The position numbers and the translations under genes are program-made. Source: Combretum micranthum (taxonomy: Eukaryota > Streptophyta > Magnoliopsida > Myrtales > Combretaceae). Taken from it: a DNA stretch of 64,000 nucleotides. Shown here one piece after another: positions 49,359-60,127 of the stretch. Every line of letters starts with the position of its first letter. Within the stretch, counting starts at the first letter, position 1. The notes beneath the pieces are model-generated. The model was not told the DNA's origin and made no database searches. It was given only the letters and a program-made list of their open reading frames with translations. The stretch covers positions 62,001-126,000 of the forward strand of contig JAMXBD010000023.1 in NCBI GenBank assembly GCA_024138025.1. Direction: 5' to 3'.

Positions 49359-50013
49359 TAGAGCTGGAAATATGAGCCACAGCCCGTGGGCCGGTCAGCC
49401 AACCCGCTTAAAAAAGCAGGTTGTGGGCAAAATTTTTTAGCCTTTTTAAAACAGCCTAAATTGGCCCGGCCAGTTTAAACCATTGGCTAAAGTGGGCCGG
49501 GCCGGGTTAGCCCGTAGGCCCCTCACCCCCTCCCTCTAAAAAAAAAAAAAAACACAACAACAACAAGAGGAGGAGAAGTTTAAAAGTAAGAATAATATAA
49601 TATATTAGTGATTATTGATGTATATTATGGAAAAAGAATGATGGATGTATGCATCATAAGTATTATAATATTATTTAAAATATATATTTATTGATTTAAA
49701 TGTAATATGATATCTAATAAATTATTTTAAAAACTTGTTTTATATATAAATAATCAAAAAAGTATAAAATTAGTCGTTAATATATATAAAACCTTAGAAT
49801 ATATAAATAATTCTAATTTTCACGTAAGCTAATATTAAAAATTAAAAAAAATAATTTTGGCCATGGGTGGCCTGTTATGGCTTATTTAGCCTATGGGCTG
49901 AAGTAGGCCGGGTTTGGACCTAACAAATATGACCCATTTAAAAGCGGGCCAAAACGGCCCGGCCCGTTTAACTCATGGGCCAAAGTGGGCCAGCCCCACT
50001 TTGCCCACCTCTA
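49359..50013. mobile_element. GC-rich hAT-like element, perfect TSD GTATTCGT
   Basis: It runs from TAGAGCTGGAAATATGAGCC to CTTTGCCCACCTCTA, with GTATTCGT at 49351-49358 and 50014-50021. GGCCCG/CGGGCC words crowd both termini and the centre is AT-rich. It is 655 bp, the same family as 22371-23003. No transposase is encoded. The intact octamer suggests a fairly recent insertion in the LTR. Confidence 0.88.
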
Positions 50014-51417
50014 GTATTCGTGCATGTGCTATTAGAGTAGAGTACTAGATTTACAAAAGATAAAATTGGTATGTATATGGGTTTTCATGGGAATTATGTA
50101 TGTGATTCGTTATGTGTGATCAATAAACAACAATTTTATGAAACTCGATCGATTGATTAAATTAAATTTTCTCTATGTATGATGCTATGTGTGCAAATAT
50201 TTATTGATCACCTAAAATGAGATTAATTGTGGATCGAAAATTCTTTATAACTAAATTGATCATGCATATCATCTAGAGAATCATATTCACATTTTGCTAC
50301 TACTCCTTTGTGAGGGACTAAAAAAGTAAGTTGCCTAACTACATTTTAAGGGATGAGGACATTCATGGAATATGACTTCATGGTATAGTTGAGTCGGATC
50401 GATTGCTTTGGGTAAGAAAAACCCAGGGACTACTAGTATGGTTGATCGGAATCCCAAGATGCGCGCGAAATTTGAAGAAGGTCGTTGGACCAATTCAAAG
50501 CATTCCGTAACCCTTGATATGAAGGGTGTAAATCCATTCTACATACGAATCCGGATAGTCGTATGTATATTTTTTATCATGTGGATGTTGTATCTCATAT
50601 GTTTGCTAATAGACTTGTTTGCTTGTTTTATTATGATTGCATTGTGTAATGAATTATCTCACTAAGCTAGTTAAACTTACCTCTCCCCTCCCCCTTCCCC
50701 CCCATTTTTAGTGTCACAGGTTCATTATTTTTACACCCGAGATTACCTTTTCCGTCAGGGTAGGACTTATGCTTTGGGGGAATTCTATTCGAAGACCTTA
50801 TATTAGATTTTCTTTAAAATCTTTCAATTATAGTTATTTGTTTAAGTAAGACTATGTTATTTTGGAAATTTATCGGACGAATGGAACTGTAAGATTATTG
50901 ACCTATAAATTTATGAATATGGATGTTTATGTATTTTTTTTATTGCTATATATTTGATATTTTAAACAATATATACTACTGGTGTTTCCTATTATTGTGA
51001 AAGTACACTTTGCATATGGTGTCGAAACTTTTACATGACTAAGGAACATCATTTCTAAGCTTTAATATCGTATGCGGCGGATTGTCACGTTTACCATACC
51101 CTTTGGGACATGACAAAGAATATTTAATTAAAACTCAAAATGGCTAAAAAAAAAAAATTAAAACTCAGAAGACTCTTTTTCTGTTGACACGTGTCATTGG
51201 GGAGCTAAATTGACATACTATTTTAAACGTTGGGACCTTATATAAACGTACATTGAACGTTAGGACCTTATGATGTAATTTAACCAATATATTAGAAAGT
51301 GGTTCGGTTAGGTATCAAAATTTTTGGATTAAGGAAAAAAATACCCATTTTTTCAAAAAAAATTACACAAATATACCACATGAAAAATATAAACCCAGAA
51401 ATAAACAACTTGATTTC

Positions 51418-51577
51418 GTCTCTTGAAGAGACAAGGTCATAAGTGATCGACCTTGTCTCTTCAAGAGACGAGCATTAAGATGACAAATTCAATCTTGTCT
51501 CTTGAAGAGATGAGGTCCGTGCAAATACACCAACCTCGTCTCTTGATGCCACTAATGACCTCGTCTCTTCAAGAGGT
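51418..51577. repeat. cluster of 15-bp palindromes upstream of the PPR gene
   Basis: GTCTCTT(G/C)AAGAGAC occurs as perfect odd palindromes at 51418-51432 and 51455-51469. It recurs as near-perfect ones at 51497-51511 and 51563-51577, and as a half-site at 51538-51546. The flanks are also mirrored (ACAAGGTC...GACCTTGT between the first two; GACCTCGTC...GAGGTGAGGTC in the last), so larger hairpins are possible. The cluster lies 260-420 bp before the ATG of the PPR gene. I cannot assign it to a known family. Confidence 0.85.
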
Positions 51578-51810
51578 GAGGTCAACTTGCCTATTTTTTG
51601 GATTATTTTTATCTTAATGGCATTTTTGTAATTATTTTTTAAAAAATCAATATTATTTTCCTTTCCTCAAAATTTCCATCCATTTTATAGATTTTTATTT
51701 TAATATTTTCTCTTTAATTGTCAAATACAAAACCTAACTTTTTCATTAGTTTTTTTTTCTCATTTTTACCCTAATAAATGCGGCTCTTTTCCTTACTCTT
51801 AGAGACACCC

Positions 51811-51818
51811 TATAAAAC
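51811..51818 (+). promoter_or_regulatory. TATA-like box just before the PPR start codon
   Basis: TATAAAAC lies 28 bp before the ATG at 51839. A normal TATA-to-start distance would put transcription start on or next to that ATG. So either the leader is extremely short, or this box is not used. Confidence 0.35.
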
Positions 51819-51838
51819 AGAGCATTTTCAAAAACAGA

Positions 51839-54412
51839 ATGCGCCAAACCATAACATGTTCAGACAATTCATCACTGCTCCATACCCCGTTTAGACATCA
51901 TTGTTGTAATCATAAAATCACTTCCAGAAACCAAAATTTCCAATTCTTCACTTCCTTAGCGTACCAAACAGAACCAGAGCCTCTCCCTCCACTTCCATTT
52001 CCAAACCCTCTTTCAAAAGGCGGGAACTTGCCAACCTTTTACAGCTCCCACTCTCCAAAACCTCCACTCCTTACTACACCAAGCTGCACGGATCAATCAT
52101 CGTGTTCGGGTTCCGTCACGATGTTTATCTGTGCAATATCTTGTTATATTGCTATTCGAAATCTGGGTATTTAGAATATGGGAGAAAACTGTTTGATGAA
52201 ATGCCTGAAAGAAATTTGGTCACTTGGTCTTCCGTGATTTCAATGTATTCGCAGCACGGATTTGGTAGAGAAGGATTGGAACTGTTTGTTGATTTCCGAA
52301 GAAGTTCGGTTCGATGTTCCAATGGGTTCATATTGACTAGTGTTATTAGGGGTTGTACACTATTGGGTGGTGGGTTGTGTCATGGTGCTCAGGTGCATGG
52401 TTTTATAGTGAAGAGTGGTTTTGATATGGATGCTTTTGTAGGGACGGCATTAGTTGATTTCTATGCTAAGAGCGGGGATGTGGATGGTGCGAGATTGGTT
52501 TTTGATGGGTTAGTGGAGAAAACTGCGGTCACTTGGACTACGATGATAACGGGGTATGTTAATAGTGGGAAGAGTGAAGTGGGTTTGCAGTTGTTTGCTA
52601 AGATGAGAGATGGTGATGTTGTTCCTGATAGATTTGTGGTTTCTAGTGTTTTGAGTGCTTGCTCTGCCCTTAAGTTTATTGATGGGGGAAAGCAAATACA
52701 TGCACATGTGATAAGGAGAGGAGCAGAAATGGATGTTTTGGTGCTTAATGTTTTGATAGATTTTTATACGAAATGTGGAAGGGTGAGGATAGCTCAAATG
52801 CTGTTTGATAAGATGACAGTGAAAAATATCATTTCTTGGACCACAATAATTGCTGGTTATATGCAGAATTCATTTGATCGGGAGGCATTGGCAATGTTAG
52901 CTCAGATGAACAGATTGGGTTGGAGGCTGGATGGATTTGCTTGCACTAGTATCCTTACATCCTGTGGCTCACTTGAAGCTTTAAGAGAAGGAAAACAAGT
53001 TCATGCTTACGCAATCAAAGTCAATCTAGAATTTGATGGCTTTGTGAAGAATGGGTTGATTGACATGTATGCAAAATGTAATTCCATAGATGATGCAAGA
53101 AAAGTTTTTGATGTCATTGTTGCCCCAACATTGTCTCCTATAATGCTATGATTGAAGGATACTCTAGACAGGAACAAGTATGTGAAGCACTGAATGTTTT
53201 CCGCGAGATGAGGTTTGAGTCATTGCATCCAACTACCTTGACATTTGTCAGCATTCTTGGTGTATCGGCTGCTTTATTAACTCTTGAGTTAAGCAGGCAA
53301 ATTCATGGGCTCATGATTAAATATGGAGTAGCTCTTAGCCTTTTTGCTGGAAGTGCGCTGATTGATGGTTACTGCAAGTCTGCGTGCATCAAGGATGCAA
53401 GACTAGTGTTTGATGAGATGATGAGAGGGATATTGTTGTGTGGAATGCAATGTTCTCCGGATATACACAGCAAATGGAAAATGAAGAGGCTCTCATGCTT
53501 TTCTTTGAATTCCAGTTATTTGGGCAGCAACCTAATGAATTCACTTTTGCTGCCTTACTTACATCAGCTAGTAACTTAGCAAGCCTCAAGCAAGGTCAGC
53601 AGTTCCATGGCCAGACTCTAATGGTGGGCTTGGATCAGGATCCATTTGTTGCAAATGCTCTTATTGACATGTACAGTAAATGCGGATGCATCGACGAGGC
53701 TCGTAGAGTGTTTGATTCCTCTAATTGGAGGGACACCGTATGTTGGAACTCAATAATTATGACCTATGCACAACATGGTGAAGCACAGGCAGCTCTTGAG
53801 ATTTTTGATGAGATGAGAGAAGAGGGTATAAAACCAAATTATGTCACATATGTTGGTGTTCTTTCTGCATGTAGCCATGCAGGACTTGTGGAAGTTGGGC
53901 TCTATCATTTTAATTCAATGCCTCGGGGTGGAATTGAACCAGGGATAGAACATTATGCCTGCATAGTGTCCCTCTTTGGTCGAGCTGGTAGGCTATCACA
54001 AGCAAGGGATTTCATAAAAAAAATGCCAATGCAGCCTGCTCCAATAGTTTGGAGGAGCTTGCTCAGCGCATGTAGAACTGTTGGTGATGTTGAGCTAGGG
54101 ATGTATGTGGCTGATATGGCGATTTCCATGGACCCAATGGATAGTGGATCTTATACATTACTTTCAAACATTTTTGCTTCTAAAGGTATGTGGCAAGATG
54201 TCAAAAAGGTGAGAGAGAGAATGGATAAAACTGGTGTTGTGAAAGAACCTGGTCAGAGTTGGCTTGAGGTCAATACTGATGTTCACGTGTTTGTTTCAAG
54301 AGATAGATCTCACAATCAGGCTGATACAATCATTTTAGTTTTGGATGGTCTGATTCTGCACATGAGAGAGATTGGTTATGTGCCTGACACCAGAACTGAA
54401 GCAAGGGATTAA
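51839..54412 (+). CDS. PLS-class PPR protein (E/E+ type), three single-base frame breaks
   Basis: Predicted organelle RNA-binding protein of the plant combinatorial and modular PPR family, which mostly acts in site-specific C-to-U editing. Its wording and length most resemble the Arabidopsis At4g39530 group (recalled, not searched). The Arg/Ser/His-rich N-terminus (about residues 1-50) looks like an organelle transit peptide. Then comes RRELANLLQL, followed by a long array of P, L and S repeats with phrases such as LFDEMPERNLVTWSSVIS, KQIHAHVIRRG, LIDMYAKC and GVLSACSHAGLVE. The C-terminus has an E domain (IVWRSLLSACRTVGDVELG to VVKEPGQSWLEV) and an E+ start (LILHMREIGYVPDT), with no DYW deaminase. 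No introns are needed. The reading frame changes three times, each consistent with one lost base: near 52015-52024 (AAAAGGCGGG), near 53121-53130 (GCCCCAACA) and near 53419-53430 (GATGAGAGGGAT). Allowing for these gives about 858 codons, near the family's length. No other stop interrupts it. Confidence 0.85.
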
Positions 54413-57400
54413 AGAAAGGTGCAGTTTATCCTTCCTTTTCCCTATCCTGCACTCATCTGCTTGCATCTCAGATGCATGATATGGGCTAAAAGCTCTCAGT
54501 AGATCTTTGAAGCAGATATGATAACTAGTTTGTGAATCCATGGATCTTTGGGAATGCTGTGATCAAAGATTAGACTTATGTGGCTTTGGTGGGGCTTATG
54601 CTCTGTATTGAATCAGGAATGCAGCATGAGCAGGATGTGGCATCCAATTTCTTGTTGTGCATGGTTAATTGTCAGTTTATCCGCCAGCTTCCTAAAGGAA
54701 ATGCAACTGAAGCATAATAACTGCAAGGGAAAATGGGTATGGAATTTGATTCCAAGTGACTGTCTTTGTGATATTCTTCTCAAAAGAAGGATGCATATCT
54801 CATTAATCAAACAAAATTACTCAAGTAATACAAACATAGGACAACTTTTTCTCTTAATTGATTACAACTCTAATAACATGTTGTGTTTCTTAAAAGGAAA
54901 AAATTAATGAATAACATTATGTGGATTTAAACCAAGACACAATCCAGAAATGAGAGGTACTTTGAGCAACAAGAGTACTTTGGTTTGCTGGGAAAGTATA
55001 GCTTTTCCCGATCAGGGGTGTAAATTAGTTTTTGTTGTTATGATAATCTGTGAGATTGATTCTTATGTTGTAAATCATTTTTTGTATTTAAGAAAATATG
55101 GCTAACACTTTAGGTCAATATTTAATAATGCACTGCATTTCTGGTATGCTTTTTTTGTTGGTGTTGTCTTTATACTTCATATTAAGTGAGTGTTAGGAGA
55201 GTGGAAGTTGAAGCTCAAAGAGGTTAGGTCGAAATAGCTGGCAACTCTTTGAATTGTGAAGACTTTTCTATTTCTATTTCGGGATGGAGACACGTGAAGA
55301 ATTACACTAGGTGGTCATGCAAGAAACAAATCAAAATGGTCATGCAATACATAGCTGGTGCGATTCACAAAAGCATTGTAAATATTGACAAAGCAAGAAA
55401 ACATTCCATTTTTCATCTATTATTCTTTCTAGAATTTTGTGATTTCCTCAAAGTTGCCACAACATATGCAAATTTTATAGATCCAAGTGTAGCAGAGGAG
55501 GACCTAATGCTCTCCAATATATGGGCTATGGCTGGATAGACAGTACCTTAAGGGTGTATGGTTTGCATAAAGAATTTTGTAGGCTTTTTTGATATTTGTT
55601 ATTATCAAACTTTACAGTTGTTGAATAAACCACAGTTATCTTTTAGAAGTTGCATACACCAGTGTCTCTTAAGGGTGAGCGATGGTGGAAGTCTACTGAA
55701 AATGGCCGGTTACAAGTGGTTGTGGCGAATAACTATGGTTGATGACGAATGAAGAAAATGATATACTCATTTTAAAAATGAAAATCATTTTACTACATAT
55801 TCCATTTATATTTTCTGTGACGGTTATTTATTATCGTTGGCCATCAATTGATAACTTTGACTCCCACCATCATTTATCTCTAAAAAATACTATTAACTGC
55901 AATCTCTGGAGATTAGAACTATAATAGTTTAAAGTTTTGATTCAAACAAATGTCAACAGAAGTTAGAAAAATGGTCTGCTGCAAAATGAATCTATGCTTA
56001 AAGGCGTGGAATGTCTAGCAGAGAAGGTGATTCAGGATTTGGATTGAACTCTGACATTGACTCCTTTTCTACAAAGTCTAGAAACTTTGTGCTTCTCCAG
56101 ATTATGGTTATTATTAGGTGATAAATTATGTTTGTTGATTTGGCCACAATGACTAATATTTGTCTTTTGATAATTTTAATGAAAAAGGAGAAGAGAATGT
56201 CATCTTTGTGCTACAATTCAAGGACAATCCACTTAGAAATACGGACTCCATGTACATGCTGTTTTGTTCACTTGTCAAATGGTTCAAATCAGCTATGAAT
56301 GTGGGAGATGATTTCAGTTGTCTGTAAATTTATGGCTTAGGTACTTCTTGATATTTTGTAGGCACAGAAGTTCATTTTTCACCCTTTGGAGAAATGAAGT
56401 AAAGTGGCAAATGAAGAATCTTACTTCTTCAGACTACTAAGTGCACCTGTTTTATTTCAATTGTCCTAATGGTACTATTTATAACCATTTCTTTCTGAAT
56501 TTTGTATTATGGTGAGCTGTGGAGTTTTTTAATCTTGTAATTCACATATTCTCTTTCAAAAGTTTCTGGCTGTAGCTTAAAAAGCTATTGGACTTAAAGG
56601 TGGCTTTTCTCCATAGCTAAGCTGCTGATAGTGCTGTTGTGCTCTAGTAAATTAGAGAATGGGTGCCTCTTACAAGTATGTTTAAATCCTAAATAATTTA
56701 TAATATGTGCACACCAGGCATATTGATGCAAAATTATTTCTGTTACAGTAAACTGCAGGAGAATGAAACTTATGCCAGCTTTGAATATGAAGCCTCATCT
56801 AATGTAATATGAGAATGTCATAATTTCAGCCTCATGCTCATCTTCCAATCTAAATGCAATGCTATGTGTGAGACAGAGTGATGGTGAATGGAGGCAAAAT
56901 CATTATAGTTGTTTGCTTCAATTCAATTCGTTTGCTTAATTGTTAACGTAATGAGATTGCTACTATTTTTACTTTATTCTGTTTTCTCTTTCTTGTAACA
57001 TGCTTTGTTGGTATAAGAAAAAGATCATTCTTCAACTGATTGGCATTAATTGCTTATTTGCGGGAAGATTCTAAAGGAGGTGGATGATTAACCTTTGTTG
57101 GTGATTTTTATTGAAGTTATTGTTTCTCTCTGTTTTGAAAAACTGCGGATTTGTTGGCTTGGTGATATTATGAGGATAAGAAAATGACTGTTAGCTTTGA
57201 AACCAGGAAAACCTGAGAAACTCAATAAGATTGGATCTTGAATAATTCTCCCTTTTGTTTATCCTTAAATTCTGCCTCGAGTCAATAGTTTGAGTACGAG
57301 CAGATGGAAAAGTTTAGGTAAATGATTCTGCTCGTACTAGTTATATGCTGATTTAAATAGCTCAGTGGAGAGGACAAAATTATTTTCATTTATTTATCTC

Positions 57401-58604
57401 TCTCTTTTTTTGTCTGTCGTTCACATGATGTTTCTGCAAACTCTATGCACTTCTTTGTATGTGTATCTTTGCCTATGTTCCTTGTGCATTTTGTCTTATT
57501 GGCCTTTTGCAGATATGATTAGTAGTTCACTTTTGGAGGGGGCCATGCTTCTCGTGGACATCTCAAACACCGATGGGTACTTTGCTTCACCTAACCAGTT
57601 TATAACTTGTTTTCCCTTTTCATCCGTGACTTATTTTGTTGGATATCTTGTATACATTTATTTGCCGTTCATTATTGTCAATGATAAAGCATATTTCATT
57701 TAGAGTTTTTGATTGTGATTGAGGTTGAGAGAGTGCCTAGGCATAAAAGTTTGCGTCGAACCAGATATTGGCATATGGGATGAGATTGAACCCGCCTGGT
57801 TTTGGGCTTGGATTTGGTGTTAATCACTTGGTGTGTGTTGCATACATCTATTGATGCAATCTTACTTCGCTCTGCATATTGTCAATTTATTGACCCTTAT
57901 AGTTGGAAAGGAGGATCTTCTTCTCCCAAGTCTTCCTGGAGAACACATTCGGCAGCAGAGATATTTAGTGTGTGATTGGCAATTTCTGATTGCTTCTAGT
58001 TCCTACAACTTTTGGTTTCTGCTCCGTTTGTGTAACAATAAAGCTGTGAATTCTCCCCTTAGATGCTAATATGGTATTTTTGTCATATCTTGCATGCTTT
58101 TGCGTTGCTTAGATGCATTTTGCAGACACAATATAGTGTTTGTAGGTGTTGACTTAACTTGTTGGTATAAGTTCGCGTGATTTCATCACCATTCACCACA
58201 TAATTTCTGAAAAGGAGATATGAATATCTCCAAATGTTTGCCAATGTCCTAAAACCTTCGCTTAAAAGAATCATGGCTAGTGGCCAGTTCAGTATCAAAT
58301 ACTTTATAAGCATATTGTTCTAGACAGGTATATAAGCAATGATATTATTAAGAGTGTTAATATTCAGCAAATCTTTAAAATTAAAAAAAAAGAAAAAAAC
58401 TCTTTCAACTTTTGTTTTTTGCTTTGGTTCTTTTGGGATTTTCTTTATTATCTCTAGTTCTCAATACTAATTCTTCTAATGATATCATTCTTTTAGCGGT
58501 GACAACCTTTCCAAGAATTGACCAGACAGTTATAGCAATAGTGTTATGATTTAGATTAGTGAATTTATTATTTAACTTAGAAAATTTACAAAATTTAGTA
58601 GAAT
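54413..58604. other. low-repeat region downstream of the PPR gene; no gene recognised
   Basis: The base composition is less AT-skewed than in the flanking repeats, and no transposon ends were seen. Several open frames exist (55249-55539, 57365-57703), but none resembles a protein I know. They may be 3' untranslated or spliced non-coding sequence of the PPR transcript. A pyrimidine-AG followed by coding-like text occurs at about 57507-57600 (GGAGGGGGCCATGCTTCTCG), which could be an exon. This is only a suggestion. Confidence 0.4.
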
Positions 58605-58669
58605 TGTCACGTCTCAAAAAGGAGTCTAGTAGGATTAATTAAAGTTATCATATCACGTATGCACCGTAA

Positions 58670-60091
58670 TGAAATAGCCATAATTCCCAAATTCATATTT
58701 TACAAATATGTGTTGATGCATTGGTGCATGATTTTGAATTATGATATATATGATTTGTGTTAGTATGTGGTATATGTGTTGTATTAATGTATTTGAATAT
58801 TGGTATATCTTACTGTGAATAAATATTGTGTTTATGAATTTATAAGTATAGTAAAGTGTATGAAAATTTGTTTAAAATAAGTTAAATATGCTCAATATAT
58901 TACCAAACATAGTAGAAAATTTAGCCATAAAAACAAGCCCAAACATATTGATTTTTAGCCCAAAATCAAGCCCAAACGTATGTAAATCAAGCCTCTAACC
59001 TAGCAGCCCCAAAAGTCAACAAAATGGATAAATATCAAGTGTAACTTTTGCAAAATTTGTGTGAGAAATCAGGCCATCCAAAACAACCCTCTAGAGAAGC
59101 TAAAAACACCATTTTCATCTTCCAAATTCACCTTCAATAATTCCAATATTACCTATATTTTTCTCAAGTAAAACCATCAAAATATTGTGGCAATACTATA
59201 AAACCAAGCTTAAGTTTCCTAAGGTATATATTTGTTATATTAAGTGTATATTTGTTAGTTTGAAGTTTTGTTAGAATATAAGTTTTTATGTTAAAATGAG
59301 TTTTGATGATTTACATGTGTTAGTTATGTATTGAAAGATATCTTGATGGTTTATGAGCTTGTAATATGTGCTAAGTAAATGATTTGAAGTGTAAGATGTT
59401 TGGAGTTTGAAATAAGAAGTGTTGGATAGTTTAGAGAAGTTGAATTGGCCAAATGAAGGGTTGTATGTGGATTTTGTGTTTGAAATGATAGATGTGGTGA
59501 TGAGTTGAGAGTGAAGAATATGTATGTTAAAAGATCTTTAAAATACATATAGGTTGAAGTTTGATGTTGGAAGTGTGTTTTAAGGAAGTTTGGAAGTGTA
59601 AAATTTAGTAAAATTTCGCGTTTTCGAAATAAGGAGGTCTGTAGTTTTTTAAAATCTGTACTGCAGTGTACATTGGCTTAATGCCACTGGCGTAGAGGTT
59701 AACACTACTGACGTACACTTCAACACTCCCAGTATAGAGGAATTCACAGACATGGATCATGTCCCATGGATCTCTCGGATTTTCGAATGAACTTGTTGCA
59801 ATCTACACCGGCTCAACATCGCCGCGTAGATCACAACACTGTTGGCGTTTTAATGCTGCTAGCTTGACAAACGTAGAAATTTCTCGTGCAGACTATATCG
59901 CCTTAACACCGCCAAGTTGAAGCAGCGTATCCCTTGCATTTTTTATTTTTCAAACTTCTTCAACATCTTCCCATGCTTGATATTTGATCTTTTGATGATT
60001 TTATAAGCTTATATGATATTGTTTGATGTATAAATATTGTTGTGACCTTATGAATATTAATTGAATTTCATGGTCCATTAACCTAGAGTTA

Positions 60092-60127
<36 letters not shown>

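Larger units (their letters stand above)
46892..51115 (+). mobile_element. solo LTR, 4.2 kb, perfect TSD AAGAA, carrying a hAT-like insertion
   Basis: It starts TGAGATAACC, similar to TGAAATAGCC of the other LTRs, and ends TTTGGGACATGACA. AAGAA stands at 46887-46891 and 51116-51120. Removing the 655-bp hAT-like element and its duplicated octamer leaves about 3.56 kb. Landmarks are a TATA box (47441), a CT-rich leader, a GTAAAA donor-like site (47623-47628), and a pyrimidine tract followed by AG (50680-50711). The small frame at 50408-50665 is probably not a gene. No gag or pol is present. Confidence 0.8.
46640..51290. mobile_element. small inverted-repeat MITE split by an LTR insertion
   Basis: The left arm (46650-46735: AAGTCCCAACATTTGG, AAGGTCTCAATATTTG, ACACGTGTCAACA) is mirrored by the right arm (51185-51290), whose reverse complement reads AAGGTCCTAACGTTCAA, AAGGTCCCAACGTTTAA and ACACGTGTCAACAG. 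The two arms are separated by the LTR at 46892-51115. Without it the MITE would be about 420 bp. Outer ends and TSD are not resolved. Confidence 0.65.

Noticed and set aside
50408..50665. 85-codon frame with a hydrophobic tail
   Set aside because: It lies inside a solo LTR; the hydrophobic part comes from T-rich codons and no retrotransposon protein is matched.
52102..52104. GTG as a start of the PPR protein
   Set aside because: The protein clearly continues upstream (RRELANLLQL, LHGSIIVFGF), and the frame change near 52020 explains why no ATG is in frame. GTG starts are not expected in a plant nuclear gene.
52510..52797. minus-strand frame opposite the PPR gene
   Set aside because: It is a shadow of the real coding strand and has no protein similarity.
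57365..57703. 112-codon hydrophobic frame downstream of the PPR gene
   Set aside because: The hydrophobicity comes from T-rich codons, there is no known domain, and the start codon context is arbitrary. Only the 57507-57600 part looks exon-like.
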